The notes beneath the pieces were generated by a model. The model was not told the origin of the DNA. It ran no database searches and saw only the letters and a list, made by a program, of their open reading frames with translations. From Xenopus tropicalis (Eukaryota; Chordata; Amphibia; Anura; Pipidae), in contig NC_030679.2 in assembly GCF_000004195.4 (NCBI RefSeq), positions 15,556,712-15,620,711 of the forward strand: DNA of 64,000 nucleotides, given 5' to 3'. Below, piece after piece: positions 12,333-22,977 of the stretch (position 1 is the stretch's first letter; each line of letters opens with the position of its first letter). Made by a program: the position numbers and the translations under genes.

Positions 12333-12890
12333 GCAATCGGACCAGTCCCTGGATCAACTAGTACTAAGAGCTATCTCCCATAACCCTGTATTCCCTCACT
12401 TGCTAAGAATCCATCCAGCCCCTTCTTAAAGTTATATAATGTATCAGCCAGCATGACTGATTCGGGGAGGGAATTCCAGAACCTCACAGCTCTCACTGTA
12501 AAAAATCCTTTCCGAATGTTTAAATGGAACCTCCCTTCTTCTAAACGGAGTGGGTGCCCTCGTGTCCATTGGAAGGACCTACTGGTAAATAAAACATTAG
12601 AAAGGTTATTATATGATCCCTTTATATATTTATACATAGTTATCATGTCACCTCTTAAGCGCCTCTTCTCCAGTGTAAACAGACCCAACTTGGCCAGTCT
12701 TTCTTCATAACTGAGACTTTCCATACCCTTTACCAGCTTAGTTGACCTTCTCTGGACCCTCTCTAACTCAGTAATGTCCCGTTTGAGCACTGGAGACCAA
12801 AACTGAACAGCATATTCTAGATGGGGCCTTACCAGCGCTCTGTAAAGGGGAAGAATAACCCCCTCCTCCCGTGAATCTATACCCCTTTTA
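12333..12890 (-). pseudogene. Young CR1 fragment: ORF2 C-terminus and start of 3'UTR (inverted part)
   Basis: The minus strand encodes the last part of CR1 ORF2 ([38 protein letters not shown], stop near 12371) with only a few differences from the intact copy. It stops inside the 3'UTR at GGTCCGATTGC. The missing tail, starting CCATCTTGGAG, is found at 24469-24650 on the plus strand, so the two are the halves of one insertion separated by the inversion. Confidence 0.8.
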
Positions 12891-13389
12891 CATTTACTTC
12901 TTAACCCTTTTACTGCCAGCCATTTTGGTCAAAGCGGAACTTGTATTGCCAGACAGTTTTTGAACATTTTGCACTGTTTCACTTTAGGGGCCTTTCCTCG
13001 GGGGGACTTTTAGTTTACCAAGGAAAACAATATATCGTTTTTTTCAGAACAACCTAAGCTTTCAAAATATGGTAGAATTTTTGTGTAATTCCAATTCTGT
13101 AACAAGATATAGGCTTCTAAATGTCTAAAAATGCAAAAAAAATCAAATTTTCCATAATATAATCACACATACTAGAAACAAAAATTATTTTATGCACGAA
13201 TATACAACTGATTTGGAAAGTCCCATGTCTCCTGAACGTGCCAATACCAAATATATATAGTTTTATGGAGATTTCTCACTTTATAGGTCAAAAACTCCCA
13301 GCAGTACACTACCAAATTCCCAAAGCACTGCTCCAAAAAAACTGCATACTTTGGATTTCAAGGCCAAAATTCCACTAACAGAAGGTTTA

Positions 13390-15272
13390 TCCCAGAAAAT
13401 TGTACATTTTTGGAAAGAACAGATTCTGGGGAATACAGAATAGGCACAACTGTCTGTCTACTCCAAACTATCAATGCTTTCCTAAAGTTATTGGTTTTTA
13501 TCAAAATTTGTGATTTTTTTTAAAAATCGCTTCAAAGCTTCCAGTCTATAGTATCTTATCTCCTACAGGTCATAAAGTAACCAAATAAAACACCCTAAAT
13601 ATGAATGCCTGGGGTCCACTGAACAGTTTGATGCCCAATATGTATAGGTTTACCTAAGTATGTGGCATGTAGGGGCCCCAATGTGAACATACCCCATATG
13701 AACTGTCATTTCTGTCATTTCAGCTTCTGCAAAATCAACACATTTACATCATTATATGTGGGATAAAGCTAGTAAAAAGTATGCTCACCCCAGAAAGTCA
13801 TATATTTTTGGAAAGTACACATTCCCCCGAATCTAAAATGGGTACCCATGTCTTTCTACTCCAAAGTACCAAGCCGCACAGCTTTTCTAAAGTTAGCAAT
13901 TTTGATGATATTTCCAAAAATCCCCTCAAAGCTTCCACTTTGAAGCATCTTATCTCCCACATAGCATTAGGTACCAAGATAAAACACCCTGAATTTGAAC
14001 GCCAGGGGTCCACTGAACAGTTTGATGCCCAATATGTATAGGTTTACCTAAGTATGTGGCATGTAGGGGCCCCAATGTGAACATACCCCATATGAACTGT
14101 CATTTCTGTCATTTCAGCTTCTGCAAAATCAACACATTTACATCATTATATGTGGGATGAAGCTAGTAAAAAGTACGCTCACCCCAGAAAGTCATAAAAG
14201 TACACATTCCCCCGAATCTAAAATGGGTACCCATGTCTTTCTACTCCAAAGTACCAAGCCGCACAGCTTTTCTAAAGTTAGCAATTTTTATGACATTTCC
14301 AAAAATCCCCTCAAAGCTTCCACTTTGCAGCATCTTATCTCCCACATAGCATTAGGTACCAAGATAAAACACCCTGAATTTGAACACCAGGGGTCCACTG
14401 AACAGTTTGATGCCCAATATGTATAGGTTTACCCAAGTATGTGGCATGTAGGGGCCCGAATGTGAACATACCCCCATATATACTGTCATTTCTGTCATTT
14501 CAGCTCCTGCAAAATCAACACATTTACATCATTATATGTGAGATAAAGCTACAAAAAAGTACGCTCACCCCAGAAAGCCATATATTTTTGGAAAGTACAC
14601 ATTCCCCCGAATCTAAAATGGGTACCCATGTCTTTCTACTCCAAAGTACCAAGCCGCACAGCTTTTCTAAAGTTAGCAATTTTGATGACATTTCCAAAAA
14701 TCCCCTCAAAGCTTCCATTTTGAAGCATCTTATCTCCCACATAGTATTAGGTACCAAGATAAAACACCCTGAATTTGAACGCCAGGGGTCCACTGAACAG
14801 TTTGATGCCCAATATGTATAGGTTTACCTAAGTATGTGGCATGTAGGGGTCCCAATGTGAACATACCCCCATATATACTGTCATTTCTGTCATTTCAGCT
14901 CATGCAAAATCAACACATTTACATCATTATATGTGGGATAAAGCTACAAAAAAGTACGCTCACCCCAGAAAGTCATATATTTTTGGAAAGTACACATTCC
15001 CCCGAATCTAAAATGGGTACCCATGTCTTTCTACTCCAAAGTACCAAGCCGCACAGCTTTTCTAAAGTTAGCAATTTTGATGACATTTCCAAAAATCCCC
15101 TCAAAGCTTCCACTTTGCAGCATCTTATCTCCCACATAGTGTTAGGTACCAAGATAAAACACCCTAAATTTGAACGCCAGGGGTCCACTGAACAGTTTGA
15201 TGCCCAATATGTATAGGTTTACCTAAGTATGTGGCATGTAGGGGCCCCAATGGGAACATACCCCCATATGAT
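13390..15272 (+). repeat. piggyBac-internal tandem array, left part
   Basis: One diverged unit followed by four close units of about 390-395 bp. Landmarks recur in each: TATATTTTTGGAAAGTACAC, CAAAGTACCAAGC, ACAGTTTGATGCCCAATATG. One unit (from about 14191) has lost about 14 bp. Short open frames (THSPESKMGTHVFLLQSTKP and similar) repeat with the units and start anew in each; I regard them as non-coding. Confidence 0.9.
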
Positions 15273-15458
15273 TTGAACCTCAATAAGTTTCTGACTGCAC
15301 AGCGAGTTTGGGAGCTGCTAGCGAGTTTTGCATGTAATTTAAAGTGTTGCATGTAGATTAAGTGTATAGTAGGCGTTAAAAACAAAAAAGGCGTTTGAAA
15401 CTTAAAAGGCACTATACAAGGGATTGCACTCGGGAGACTGTAAGTACCCAGTGGCAAT

Positions 15459-16448
15459 ATGAGTTGCAGTATGATTGCTGGTGTTACTCAGTGTGCATCT
15501 TGCCGCATGTATGTGGTCCTGGAGCAGCAGTTCCATGCAGCATTTACTTGTGAGAGATGCAGGTGGGTTTTCCTCTTGGAATCTGAGGTGCAGAATCTAA
15601 GAGGAGAACTGGCAGCACTGAGGGCAGCTGCAAACATGGGGGAGAACAGGAGGCTCACTGAGCAACCACTGGCAGGGGCCGGTGTAGTGGGGGGTGGAGA
15701 AGGGACAGTGGAGGTTAATGAGGGAGACAAATTTGTAACAGTTAAGAGGGGAAGTAGGGGACACAAGGGTAGGGGGGCTGGTTCACAGCTTGTACAATCC
15801 AACAGATTTGCCGCTTTAGGTGAAGATGCTGGGGAAGACAGCTCTGAGCTGGCATGTATGGAGCGGGCTGACTCTCGGAGCACCCTGGGAGCCGGCACCT
15901 CTACTACAGGTGGGGGGAATAGTGCTAGGAAGGGAAGGCAGGCTATAGTTGTAGGGGATTCAATTATTAGAAAGGTGGATAGGGTAATTTGTCGCAAAGA
16001 CCCTACATGCCGAACTGTGTGTTGCTTGCCTGGTGCTAGGGTTCGGCATGTGGTGGAACGAGTGGACAGATTGTTGGGAGGGGCTGGGGAAGACCCGGCG
16101 GTCTTGGTACACATAGGTACCAATGACAAAGTTAGAGGAGGGGGGGAAGTCCTCAAGAACGATTTTAAAAAGCTAGGTGCGAAGTTGAGGGCGAGGACTT
16201 CCAAGGTAATTTTCTCAGAGATATTACCTGTGCCACGAGCAACATTAAGAAGGCAGCGGGAGCTTAGGGAGATTAATGCGTGGCTGAGAGATTGGTGTAG
16301 GGAGGAGGGCTTTGGGTTTCTCCAGAACTGGGCTGATTTCTCAATCGGCTACAGGCTCTTTGCCAGGGATGGGCTGCACCTCAATGATGATGGGGCAGCT
16401 GCTTTGGGGGAAAAGATGGCTAGAGGGTTGGAGGAGATTTTAAACTAG
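15459..16448 (+). CDS. CR1 ORF1 protein with Cys cluster and SGNH/GDSL-type esterase domain
   Basis: 329 residues. The N-terminus has a Cys4 cluster (C12-x2-C15 and C31-x2-C34) that may bind zinc, followed by a short heptad-like helix (about 37-60) and a Gly/Ser-rich linker. Residues about 160-328 form an SGNH hydrolase-like domain: VVGDS with Ser168, HIGTND with Asn222, and DGLHL with Asp304 and His307, so the catalytic set appears complete. Esterase domains are known in CR1-clade ORF1 proteins, where they may act on lipids; the role is unsettled. The start is the first ATG after the 5'UTR, and the stop is TAG at 16446-16448. Confidence 0.88.
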   Translation: MSCSMIAGVTQCASCRMYVVLEQQFHAAFTCERCRWVFLLESEVQNLRGELAALRAAANMGENRRLTEQPLAGAGVVGGGEGTVEVNEGDKFVTVKRGSRGHKGRGAGSQLVQSNRFAALGEDAGEDSSELACMERADSRSTLGAGTSTTGGGNSARKGRQAIVVGDSIIRKVDRVICRKDPTCRTVCCLPGARVRHVVERVDRLLGGAGEDPAVLVHIGTNDKVRGGGEVLKNDFKKLGAKLRARTSKVIFSEILPVPRATLRRQRELREINAWLRDWCREEGFGFLQNWADFSIGYRLFARDGLHLNDDGAAALGEKMARGLEEILN

Positions 16449-16450
16449 GA

Positions 16451-19399
16451 GTGGGGGGGGAGGGTGCAGAGGGAAATTCTGTGGTAGACAGGATAGATGA
16501 GGTAGTGGGCATAGTAAGGGAAAATGGGGGAGGAGACTTGCTTCGGGATACTGATAATGGCAGGGAGGCCCATAAGTTGTTTACACGTCATTCTCACGCC
16601 GGAACCAGTATTAAATGTATGTTTACCAATGCAAGGAGTCTGACTGGTAAAATGGGAGAGCTGGAGGTACTGGCGTTGGAGCGGAAATATGATGTGATTG
16701 GAGTTGCTGAAACTTGGTTGAATGAGTCTCATGACTGGGCAGTTAATATTGGGGGGTATACATTGTTTCGGAGGGACAGGGGCAATAGAAAAGGAGGAGT
16801 GTGTCTGTTCATTAAGCAGGAATTAAAAGCAAATATTAGAGAGGAAGTGATGGGGTTAACAGAGGGAGCTGAATCCTTATGGGTTGAGCTTCTCACAGAT
16901 AGTAAGGAATCTACCAAGCTAATTGTAGGGGTATGCTATAGACCCCCTAATGTAAGCGAAGAGGAGGAGGCCCAGCTCCTGTTGCAAATAGAAAAGGCTG
17001 CTAGTTTGGGGCAAGTGATAATAATGGGGGATTTTAATTACCCTGATATTGACTGGGGCAATAGTACTGCCAGGACAGTAAATGGGAACAAGTTTATAAA
17101 CTTGCTGCATGACAACTTTATGTCACAAGTTGTTGAGGAGCCAACCAGGAACCATGCTATACTAGATCTAGTGATCTCTAATGACCCAGAACGTATAGCA
17201 AATGTGCAAGTGGTTGAACCCCTGGGTAATAGTGACCATAATGTTATTTCATTTAATGTTTGGTGCAGGAAACAAATTTACACGGGGGCAACAAAGACAA
17301 TGAATTTTAGGAAGGCAAATTTTAGCTCCTTAAGGGCAGCGCTTCAGGGCATAGATTGGGGCATTATGTTTTCTGATAAAAATACAGAGCAGAAATGGTT
17401 GTCATTTAAAATGATATTAAATCATTACTGTTCTCAATTTATTCCATTAATAAGAAAAAGTAGAAGTGTTAAGAATCACCCTATGTGGCTTAACTCTGAG
17501 GTAAAGAAGTTAATAGGGAGAAAAAGGAAAGCTTTTAAGAAATATAAGTCAGAGGGGACAGTAGCTGCGTTTAATGATTATAAACACTATAACAAGTGTT
17601 GTAAAACAGCAATCCGGAAGGCAAAGATAGAAAATGAGGAGCGCATCGCGGCCGAGGCCAAGACTAACCCCAAAAAGTTTTTTAAGTATATTAATAGTAA
17701 AAAGATGCAGGTTGAGGGTGTGGCCCCATTGAGTTATAATAACAATATGGTTACAGCGGATACAGAAAAGGCAGATGTGCTTAACCAGTTCTTTTCTTCT
17801 GTGTATACAGTAGAGGAGCCAGTGGGACAAGTCCCACCCAATAGCTGCACTGTTGCCTCAGCTCCAACTACACAGTGTTTGGCACAGGATATGGTGCTTA
17901 AAGGGTTACACACGATAAATGTAAACAAGGCACCTGGGCCAGATGGAATACACCCTCGGGTACTGAGAGAGCTAGGGGCAGAATTGCAGTGGCCCTTGTT
18001 TCTGATATTCTCAGACTCTCTTTCATCAGGTATGGTACCTAGGGATTGGAAGAAGGCGAATGTCATTCCCATATTTAAAAAGGGAGTAAGATCTCAGCCT
18101 GGCAATTATAGGCCTGTAAGTTTGACATCCGTGGTGGGCAAGTTATTTGAAGGCTTGTTAAGGGATCACATTCAAAATTATGTAGTGGAGAATGCCATTA
18201 TGAGCAGTAATCAGCATGGCTTTATGAAGGACAGGTCATGTCAGACCAATTTAATTGCTTTTTATGATGAGGTAAGTAAGAAGCTGGACAGTGGGGATGC
18301 AGTAGATATCATCTATTTGGATTTTGCCAAAGCATTTGATACCGTTCCCCACAAACGACTGCTTTCTAAGCTAAGGTCTATTGGTCTTAGTGAAGCCGTT
18401 TGCACATGGATAGAAAACTGGCTACAGGATCGGGTACAGAGGGTGGTTGTTAATGGTACATTCTCTACTTGGAATAAGGTCCTCAGTGGGGTCCCTCAGG
18501 GTTCTGTACTGGGTCCACTTTTGTTTAATTTGTTCATAAATGACTTAGGGGAGGGTATTATGAGTAATGTATCAGTGTTTGCGGATGACACAAAACTCTG
18601 CAGACCAGTCAATTCTATCCAGGATGTGACATCCCTGCAGCAGGATCTTGACCAACTGGCAATCTGGGCAGCTAAGTGGCAGATGAGATTTAATGTGGAT
18701 AAATGTAAGGTCATGCACCTGGGATGTAAAAATATGCAAGCCCCGTATACCCTTAATGGGACTGCACTAGGCAAATCCATAATGGAGAAGGACCTTGGAG
18801 TCCTTGTAGATAATAAACTTGGCTGTAGCAAGCAATGCCAGGCAGCAGCTGCAAGGGCAAACAAGGTTTTGAGCTGTATTAAAAGGGGTATAGATTCACG
18901 GGAGGAGGGGGTTATTCTTCCCCTTTACAGAGCGCTGGTAAGGCCCCATCTAGAATATGCTGTTCAGTTTTGGTCTCCAGTGCTCAAACGGGACATTATT
19001 GAGTTAGAGAGGGTCCAGAGAAGGGCAACTAAGCTGGTAAAGGGTATGGGAAGTCTCAGTTATGGGGAAAGACTGGCCCAGTTGGGTCTGTTTACACTGG
19101 AGAAGAGGCGCTTAAGAGGTGACATGATAACTATGTATAAATATATAAAGGGATCATATAATAACCTTTCTAATGTTTTATTTACCAGTAGGTCCTTCCA
19201 ACGGACACGAGGGCACCCACTCCGTTTAGAAGAAGGGAGGTTCCATTTAAACATTCGGAAAGGATTTTTTACAGTGAGAGCTGTGAGGTTCTGGAATTCC
19301 CTCCCCGAATCAGTCGTGCTGGCTGATACATTATATAACTTTAAGAAGGGGCTGGATGGATTCTTAGCAAGTGAGGGAATACAGGGTTATGGGAGATAG
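16451..19399 (+). CDS. CR1 ORF2: AP endonuclease and reverse transcriptase, intact
   Basis: 982 codons without a stop. Residues about 54-275 are an APE-type endonuclease with TNARSL (Asn60), AETWL (Glu87), MGDFN (Asp194, Asn196) and the SDH triad (261-263). Residues about 490-800 are the reverse transcriptase with [14 protein letters not shown] (Asp624), [13 protein letters not shown] and the FADD box (Asp712, Asp713). The C-terminus ([19 protein letters not shown]) is the usual CR1 end. The reading frame opens 2 nt after the ORF1 stop in another frame, but the first in-frame ATG is at 16619, at the edge of the endonuclease. Initiation may therefore be by non-AUG use or reinitiation. All catalytic residues I can check are present. 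Confidence 0.93.
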   Translation: MGGEGAEGNSVVDRIDEVVGIVRENGGGDLLRDTDNGREAHKLFTRHSHAGTSIKCMFTNARSLTGKMGELEVLALERKYDVIGVAETWLNESHDWAVNIGGYTLFRRDRGNRKGGVCLFIKQELKANIREEVMGLTEGAESLWVELLTDSKESTKLIVGVCYRPPNVSEEEEAQLLLQIEKAASLGQVIIMGDFNYPDIDWGNSTARTVNGNKFINLLHDNFMSQVVEEPTRNHAILDLVISNDPERIANVQVVEPLGNSDHNVISFNVWCRKQIYTGATKTMNFRKANFSSLRAALQGIDWGIMFSDKNTEQKWLSFKMILNHYCSQFIPLIRKSRSVKNHPMWLNSEVKKLIGRKRKAFKKYKSEGTVAAFNDYKHYNKCCKTAIRKAKIENEERIAAEAKTNPKKFFKYINSKKMQVEGVAPLSYNNNMVTADTEKADVLNQFFSSVYTVEEPVGQVPPNSCTVASAPTTQCLAQDMVLKGLHTINVNKAPGPDGIHPRVLRELGAELQWPLFLIFSDSLSSGMVPRDWKKANVIPIFKKGVRSQPGNYRPVSLTSVVGKLFEGLLRDHIQNYVVENAIMSSNQHGFMKDRSCQTNLIAFYDEVSKKLDSGDAVDIIYLDFAKAFDTVPHKRLLSKLRSIGLSEAVCTWIENWLQDRVQRVVVNGTFSTWNKVLSGVPQGSVLGPLLFNLFINDLGEGIMSNVSVFADDTKLCRPVNSIQDVTSLQQDLDQLAIWAAKWQMRFNVDKCKVMHLGCKNMQAPYTLNGTALGKSIMEKDLGVLVDNKLGCSKQCQAAAARANKVLSCIKRGIDSREEGVILPLYRALVRPHLEYAVQFWSPVLKRDIIELERVQRRATKLVKGMGSLSYGERLAQLGLFTLEKRRLRGDMITMYKYIKGSYNNLSNVLFTSRSFQRTRGHPLRLEEGRFHLNIRKGFFTVRAVRFWNSLPESVVLADTLYNFKKGLDGFLASEGIQGYGR

Positions 19400-19652
19400 C
19401 TCTTAGTACTAGTTGATCCAGGGACTGGTCCGATTGCCATCTTGGAGTCAGGAAGGAATTTTTTCCCCTCTGTGGCAAATTAGAGAGGCTTCAGATGGGG
19501 TTTTTTTGCCTTCCTCTGGATCAACTAGTAGTTAGGCAGGTTATATATAGGCATTATGGTTGAACTTGATGGACGTATGTCTTTTTTCAACCCAACTTAC
19601 TATGTTACTATGTTACTATGTTACTATGTTACTATGTTACTATGTTACTATG
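19400..19652 (+). other. CR1 3'UTR and octamer tail
   Basis: Contains the conserved blocks TTGATCCAGGGACTGGTCC, GAATTTTTTCCCCTCTGTGG and ATGTCTTTTTTCAACCCAAC, then tandem TTACTATG. In CR1-like elements this 3' end is what the element's own reverse transcriptase recognises. The same block marks the CR1 copies elsewhere in this window. Confidence 0.85.
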
Positions 19653-22180
19653 ATCTATCATTTCAGCTCCTGCAAAATCAACACATTTACATCCTTTATG
19701 TGGGATAATGCTACAAAAAAAGTACATTCACCCCAGAAAGCCATATATTTTTGGAAAATACACATCCCCCCGAATCTATAATGGGTAAATATTTCTTATT
19801 GCTACAAAGTACCAAGCTGTAAAGCTTTCCTAAGTTTGCAGATTTATATGACATTTCGAAAATCGCATAAAAATGTTGCAATTTGCCGCATTTATCTCTC
19901 ACAATTTCTTGATAAAGATCAGATAAAGACAAATCACCCCAAAAAGGAACACCAGAGGTCTACTGAACAGTTTGATGCCCAATATGCATAGATATACCAA
20001 AGTCTGCGGTATGTACTGAACCCAAAATGAAAATAGCGCATAAGGATTTCTCGCCTGCCAGCTCAGCTTTTGCACACAGAGCCCCCTGTCAGTGTATTAT
20101 GTGCCAAAACTTCCCCTAACCATACAGTGACCCCCACAAAACCATATATTTTTGGAAAGTACACATTCTGACAAATCCAACAAGGGTAAAGAGTCCTTTC
20201 TACACCAAAGTACCAATCTGCAGAGCTTTCCTAAAGTTATTGGTTTTTATGACATTTCAGAAAATCGCCTAAAAATGTTGCAATTTGTCGCATTTATCTC
20301 ACACAATTTCTTGCGTACAAAGGCAAGTCACCCCAAATAGGAACACCAGAGGCCTACTGAACAGTTTGATGCCCAATATGCATAGATATACCAAAGTCTG
20401 CGGTATGTACTGAACCCTAAATGAAAATAGCGCATAAGGATTTCTCGCCTGCCAGCTCAGCTTTTGCACACAGAGCCCCCTGTCAGTGTATTATGTGCCA
20501 AAACTTCCCCTAACTATACAGATCCCCCACAAAACCATATATTTTTGGAAAGTACACATTCTGACAAATCCAACAAGGGTAAAGAGTCCTTTCTACACCA
20601 AAGTACCAATCTGCAGAGCTTTCCTAAAGTTATTGGTTTTTATGACATTTCAGAAAATTGCCTAAAAATGTTGCAATTTGTCGCATTTATCTCACACAAT
20701 TTCTTGCGTACAAAGGCAAGTCACCCCAAATAGGAACACCAGAGGCCTACTGAACAGTTTGATGCCCAATATGCATAGATATACCAAAGTCTGCGGTATG
20801 TACTGAACCCTAAATGAAAATAGCGCATAAGGATTTCTCGCCTGCCAGCTCAGCTTTTGCACACAGAGCCCCCTGTCAGTGTATTATGTGCCAAAACTTC
20901 CCCTAACTATACAGATCCCCCACAAAACCATATATTTTTGGAAAGTACACATTCTGACAAATCCAACAAGGGTAAAGAGTCCTTTCTACACCAAAGTACC
21001 AATCTGCAGAGCTTTCCTAAAGTTATTGGTTTTTATGACATTTCAGAAAATCGCCTAAAAATGTTGCAATTTGTCGCATTTATCTCACACAATTTCTTGC
21101 GTACAAAGGCAAGTCACCCCAAATAGGAACACCAGAGGCCTACTGAACAGTTTGATGCCCAATATGCATAGATATACCAAAGTCTGCAGTATGTACTGAA
21201 CCCTAAATGAAAATAGCGCATAAGGATTTCTCGCCTGCCAGCTCAGCTTTTGCACACAGAGCCCCCTGTCAGTGTATTATGTGCCAAAACTTCCCCTAAC
21301 TATACAGAGACCACCACAAAACCATATATTTTTGGAAAGTACACATTCTGACAAATCCAACAAGGGTAAAGAGTCCTTTCTACACCAAAGTACCAAGCCG
21401 CAAAGCTTTCCTAAAGTTATCGGTTTTTATGACATTTCAGAAAATCGCCTAAAAATGTTGCAATTTGCCGCATTTATCTCACACAATTTCTTGCGTACAA
21501 AGGCAAGTCACCCCAAATAGGAACACCAGAGGCCTACTGAACAGTTTGATGCCCAATATGCATAGATATACCAAAGTCTGCAGTATGTACTGAACCCTAA
21601 ATGAAAATAGCGCATAAGGATTTCTCGCCTGCCAGCTCAGCTTTTGCACACAGAGCCCCCTGTCAGTGTATTATGTGCCAAAACTTCCCCTAACTATACA
21701 GTGACCCCCACAAAACCATATATTTTTGGAAAGTACACATTCTGACAAATCCAACAAGGGTAAAGAGTCCTTTCTACACCAAAGTACCAAGCCGCAAAGC
21801 TTTCCTAAAGTTATCGGTTTTTATGACATTTCAGAAAATCGCCTAAAAATGTTGCAATTTGCCGCATTTATCTCACACAATTTCTTGCGTACAAAGGCAA
21901 GTCACCCCAAATAGGAACACCAGAGGCCTACTGAACAGTTTGATGCCCAATATGCATAGATATACCAAAGTCTGCGGTATGTACTGAACCCTAAATGAAA
22001 ATAGCGCATAAGGATTTCTCGCCTGCCAACTCAGCTTTTGCACACAGAGCCCCCTGTCAGTGTATTATGTGCAGTAACCCCCCCTAACTATACAGTGACC
22101 CCCAGAAAACCATATATTTTTGGAAAGTACACATTCTGATGAATTCAAAATAGGTAAAGTTATTTTTGTACACCAAAGTT
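19653..22180 (+). repeat. piggyBac-internal tandem array, right part
   Basis: Seven units. The landmark ATATATTTTTGG starts at 19743, 20144, 20537, 20930, 21324, 21718 and 22112, a period of 393-394 bp after the first interval of 401. Middle units are almost identical, pointing to recent unequal exchange or slippage. The units on this side share their landmark order with those left of the CR1 but belong to a distinct sub-type. Confidence 0.92.
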
Positions 22181-22379
22181 ACACCTGGCAAAGCTACGCT
22201 AAAAACAGATCAGGAACACTTATACAGGGATAAAATGTGATAAAACCACAAAAATTGTGCAAATCAGTGAAACAACAAAATAAGTTACATGACAGTGTAA
22301 TTAGTGGCCAGAATATCTGATCCAATAGTTACGCTGTCAAAATAAACAGTTTTTAGGTAAAAGAAAATAAAAACAAAGT

Positions 22380-22655
22380 GGTAAAATGAAAAAAAAAAAA
22401 AAAAAAAAGCAAAACAAAAAAAACCCCAAAGTGTTTGTGTATACATGTGTGTACATGTGTAAAAGTTGTGTGATAGTGTGTAAGTGTGTATATGAGTGTA
22501 AATAAGTGTATAAAAGTGTGAAAAATGAAAAAAAAAAAAAAAAAAAATGCTAAAATGTGTGCTGTAAGTGTGTGTAAATGTATGTAAGTGTGTATAAATG
22601 TATGTAATTGTGTGTATAAGTGTGTAAAAGTGTGTAAATGCAATAAAAAAAAAAC
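22380..22655. repeat. Low-complexity poly-A and GTGTAAG-rich tract inside the piggyBac element
   Basis: Two long A-runs (about 22387-22408 and 22528-22547) separate stretches built from GTGTGTAAATG and GTGTATAAG variants. A similar A-run plus GTAAGTGTGT tract occurs at the matching place in the second piggyBac element (45380-45535), so the tract is part of the shared architecture. Confidence 0.8.
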
Positions 22656-22720
22656 TCCTTACCTGTTCCTGAAGACCGATCGCCTCCTTCCTCATTTGGG
22701 CCGGCGCTGGGGGAGAGAGA

Positions 22721-22977
22721 GGAAGCAGCAGACGCGATGCGATCGCGTCTGCTGCTTCCTGGAGGGTCCTGCGAGCGATCGGCTCGCAGGACCCTGATGA
22801 CAGCCCCCCTGGCACATTGCCCAGGGGGGCTGTCATTGTTAGAAGCCCTCTGCAGCGGCGGCACATGCCACCGCTGCAGAGGGCAGCGCTTAAACGCCAA
22901 CGACGTATGAGACACGTCGTTGGCGTTTAAGCCCTTTTACTGCCAGCACGTATGCCATACGTGCTTGGCAGTAAAAG
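22721..22977. repeat. Six consecutive hairpins at the piggyBac terminus
   Basis: Arms read directly: 22721-22738/22742-22759 (18 bp, perfect), 22763-22776/22782-22795 (14 bp, perfect), 22798-22812/22821-22835 (15 bp, perfect), 22845-22858/22871-22884 (14 bp plus an inner stem), 22888-22906/22914-22932 (19 bp, perfect), and 22934-22945/22966-22977 (12 bp plus an inner 7-bp stem). The last hairpin overlaps the inverted terminal repeat. Serial stem-loops of this sort are a feature I recall from Xenopus piggyBac ends, where they may form part of the transposase-binding region. Confidence 0.92.

Larger units (their letters stand above)
15273..19652 (+). mobile_element. Full-length CR1 retrotransposon with both ORFs open
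   Basis: A 4.38-kb non-LTR retrotransposon inserted in the piggyBac tandem array. It has a 186-bp 5'UTR, ORF1 (15459-16448), ORF2 (16451-19399), and a 3'UTR ending in six or more TTACTATG octamers, which matches CR1-clade tails. The array resumes right after it. The word TATGAT is present at both edges but is ambiguous with the octamer. It is the only complete copy among about nine CR1 loci in the window, and several others are nearly identical to it. Confidence 0.92.

Noticed and set aside
15488..16204. Long minus-strand frame opposite CR1 ORF1 (238 codons)
   Set aside because: Antisense shadow of the GC-rich ORF1. No domain, and the plus-strand frame has clear esterase motifs.
13781..22000. 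Repeated short open frames of 62-126 codons in the piggyBac arrays (THSPESKMGTHVFLLQSTKP; ESTHSDKSNKGKESFLHQST)
   Set aside because: They recur because the 393-bp unit recurs. Each has its own stop, no Kozak-like start or known domain, and an antisense frame is open equally often.
22285..22915. Minus-strand frames rich in Phe, His, Thr and Tyr
   Set aside because: They cross the poly-A and GTGTAAG tract of the piggyBac element and its hairpins; low complexity only.
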